Below, piece by piece: positions 5,649-6,896 of a DNA stretch of 6,896 nucleotides. The notes below the pieces were generated by a model, which saw only the letters and a program-made list of their open reading frames with translations, was not told the DNA's origin and ran no database searches. The translations under genes and the position numbers were made by a program. The stretch is from the NCBI GenBank assembly GCA_016215145.1, contig JACRLA010000068.1, positions 1-6,896 of the forward strand, given 5' to 3'. The stretch comes from Chloroflexota bacterium (GTDB lineage: Bacteria; Chloroflexota; Anaerolineae; Anaerolineales; VGOW01). The first letter of the stretch is position 1, and every line of letters starts with the position of its first letter.

Positions 5649-6251
5649 TTGACAGCTCTACCTCCCAACCAACGCATGTTTCATGGCGGCATTCGCGCCG
5701 TAGCGCTCGCCGATCAACTTGCCGCGCGATTCAACGAGCGCAATCGCCGAGTCAAAATTGAACGGCACGATGCCAGTGCGGTGGTGCAGATCGGCAGTCA
5801 ACACGGCACGCCGATCACGGCGCACATCGCCGACATTGAGGGCGGGGTGATGGTGACGTTAGGGCGTGAACGCGATTGGTTAGAGACGAGCGGTGACGTG
5901 AGCGAGTTAGTTTTTAAACAAGCGGCTGGCGGCAACCCCTTGGCATTATTCTCACTTGTGCCGGACGTTCTCAAAGAAATGCAAAAAGAAAATCTCGCGC
6001 CGCAAATATGGGATGCGATTAACGATCTGTGCGCCCTGAGTCGTTCACTCGCCGGTGAGAAGAACGCGCCGAAGAATCCTAAAGTGTGCCCGTTCTGCAA
6101 CACCGTGAACGATCCCGAATTAGAAAAATGCTCTTCGTGCGGCGGCGCACTGCCTGCCGACCTGCCGCGCGCGTGCCCCAAGTGCGGGCGCGCTCACACG
6201 TCGGATGCGTTGTTCTGTCAGGCGTGTGGAACAAGGTTGGTGACAGGATGA
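5649..6251 (+). CDS. Double zinc-ribbon protein of unknown function
   Basis: A 200-residue protein with no signal peptide or membrane span, so probably cytoplasmic. Residues 1-135 are a mixed alpha/beta region that I do not recognise; it includes DASAVVQIGSQHGTPITAHI and a helical stretch at about 97-135. The C-terminus holds two zinc ribbons with identical spacing, CxxC-x10-CxxC: C147/C150/C161/C164 (CPFC, CSSC) and C176/C179/C190/C193 (CPKC, CQAC). All eight ligands are present, as in the double zinc-ribbon families. Such ribbons usually mediate protein or nucleic-acid contacts and do not indicate a reaction. Starting at TTG 5649 rather than ATG 5676 adds MTALPPNQR. An in-frame extension further upstream only re-reads the ATPase gene. 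The tight spacing after the ATPase suggests co-transcription, but no functional link to transport can be shown. Coding is secure; the role is unknown. Confidence 0.88.
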   Translation: MTALPPNQRMFHGGIRAVALADQLAARFNERNRRVKIERHDASAVVQIGSQHGTPITAHIADIEGGVMVTLGRERDWLETSGDVSELVFKQAAGGNPLALFSLVPDVLKEMQKENLAPQIWDAINDLCALSRSLAGEKNAPKNPKVCPFCNTVNDPELEKCSSCGGALPADLPRACPKCGRAHTSDALFCQACGTRLVTG

Positions 6252-6257
6252 GGTGAG
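6251..6257 (+). promoter_or_regulatory. Ribosome binding site of the terminal lipoprotein gene
   Basis: AGGTGAG overlaps the last base of the zinc-ribbon stop codon and ends 3 bases before ATG 6261. The spacing is short but usable, and it ties the lipoprotein gene to the one before it. Confidence 0.6.
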
Positions 6258-6260
6258 ACG

Positions 6261-6896
6261 ATGAGACACATTACCTTTTTGATGATCGCCGCCGCGCTGA
6301 TTGCCTCGTGCAGTGATCGGCGGACGCCCACGCAATCCGTTTTATTCGTCCGTGTGACGACTCCCACGCCCAGCCAAACAAAACCTACGGTGACGCCGAC
6401 TCTTGCCCCATCACCGATAGCCTCGCCCAAAGCGATGCTACCCGAGACACAAATTAAAACATTCAACTCACCTGATGGACTCTGGGTCGCCGAGTCGCAT
6501 CATCGAATGACCGACTCCGATCAAGATGATCAGGTCCGTTTGGTGGTTCGTAAAGCCGATAAATCGGTGGAGTGGGTGGCGTTAGATCGCAAGGATCCCA
6601 AAGGCTTGGGGCAAGAACTTCCTACCGTGCATAAATGGTCGAACACCATGCAGTATTTATATTTTGGCAATGCCGCCACGTCGGATGGCTGCGCTTTATT
6701 CGATTACTCTCCCGATCTCTATCGGCTCGACTTGCGCGATGGAAGCGTGATCGAAATCCTCTCGCCCATTGCTATTAATCTATCGCTCTCGCCCGACGAG
6801 AATCTGTTGGCTTATTTCAATCGCGCCGGCAATTTAGTTTTGCGCGATCTGTTCACTCGCCTCGAGAGCCATATCCACCTCCCCTTTGAAAACTTG
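6261..6896 (+). CDS. Lipoprotein with TolB/PD40-like propeller motifs, 3'-truncated by window edge
   Basis: The frame is open from ATG 6261 to the last base, giving 212 residues without a stop. Residues 1-16 (MRHITFLMIAAALIAS) are a signal peptide and IASC gives a lipobox with C17. Residues 18-62 are a Thr/Pro/Ser-rich spacer like that of the importer binding protein. The exported part shows two SPD-type propeller motifs, SPDGLWVAES (70-79) and SPDENLLAYF (177-186), and blade-like text between them (YRLDLRDGSVIEIL). These resemble PD40/TolB-like repeats, which usually bind proteins or glycans and are non-catalytic, although the visible part covers only two or three blades. An enzyme domain after the edge cannot be excluded. 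It begins 9 bases after the zinc-ribbon gene and has its own ribosome site, so it is probably the last visible member of the same transcription unit. Coding and export are strongly supported; the function is unknown. Confidence 0.87.
   Translation, partial: MRHITFLMIAAALIASCSDRRTPTQSVLFVRVTTPTPSQTKPTVTPTLAPSPIASPKAMLPETQIKTFNSPDGLWVAESHHRMTDSDQDDQVRLVVRKADKSVEWVALDRKDPKGLGQELPTVHKWSNTMQYLYFGNAATSDGCALFDYSPDLYRLDLRDGSVIEILSPIAINLSLSPDENLLAYFNRAGNLVLRDLFTRLESHIHLPFENL

Overview
All genes in this window lie on the + strand. The most likely source is an uncultured member of the Chloroflexota, probably Anaerolineae. This is inferred from the lipoproteins whose lipobox cysteine is followed by a long Thr/Pro/Ala linker, from the moderate GC content, and from short G/T-rich intergenic tandem repeats. 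No marker gene is present to prove it.

Layout: (1) Positions 1-963 hold the 3' part of a gene for a probable secreted beta-propeller-like protein; its start lies before the window. (2) Positions 964-1185 are intergenic: thirteen 8-bp G/T-rich tandem units in perfect register, a short heptamer repeat, a small inverted repeat and a sigma70-type promoter. (3) Positions 1186-5647 form one ABC importer cassette of the AfuA/FbpABC type: a lipoprotein solute-binding protein, a fused two-domain permease and an ATPase with a TOBE-like tail. A strong intrinsic terminator sits between the binding-protein and permease genes and probably works as a partial attenuator. (4) Positions 5649-6251 encode a small cytoplasmic protein with two four-cysteine zinc ribbons; it starts with TTG two bases after the ATPase stop. 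(5) Positions 6261-6896 begin a second lipoprotein with TolB/PD40-like propeller motifs, which runs off the window end.

The binding protein would capture a substrate outside the membrane, the permease would move it and the ATPase would power transport. The substrate cannot be read from the sequence. Relatives carry ferric iron, 2-aminoethylphosphonate or hexose phosphates, and the adjacent tyrosine pair of classic ferric-binding proteins was not seen here.

Two features stand out, both in the permease. Its second half carries about 200 extra, mostly hydrophobic residues that the first half lacks. Its 3' end is broken: the reading frame stops inside the second EAA loop, and the expected C-terminus resumes in another frame after a gap of about 45-50 residues. 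This is either a real inactivating deletion or an assembly error. I found no CRISPR array, RNA gene, insertion sequence or clearly new defence or biosynthetic system.
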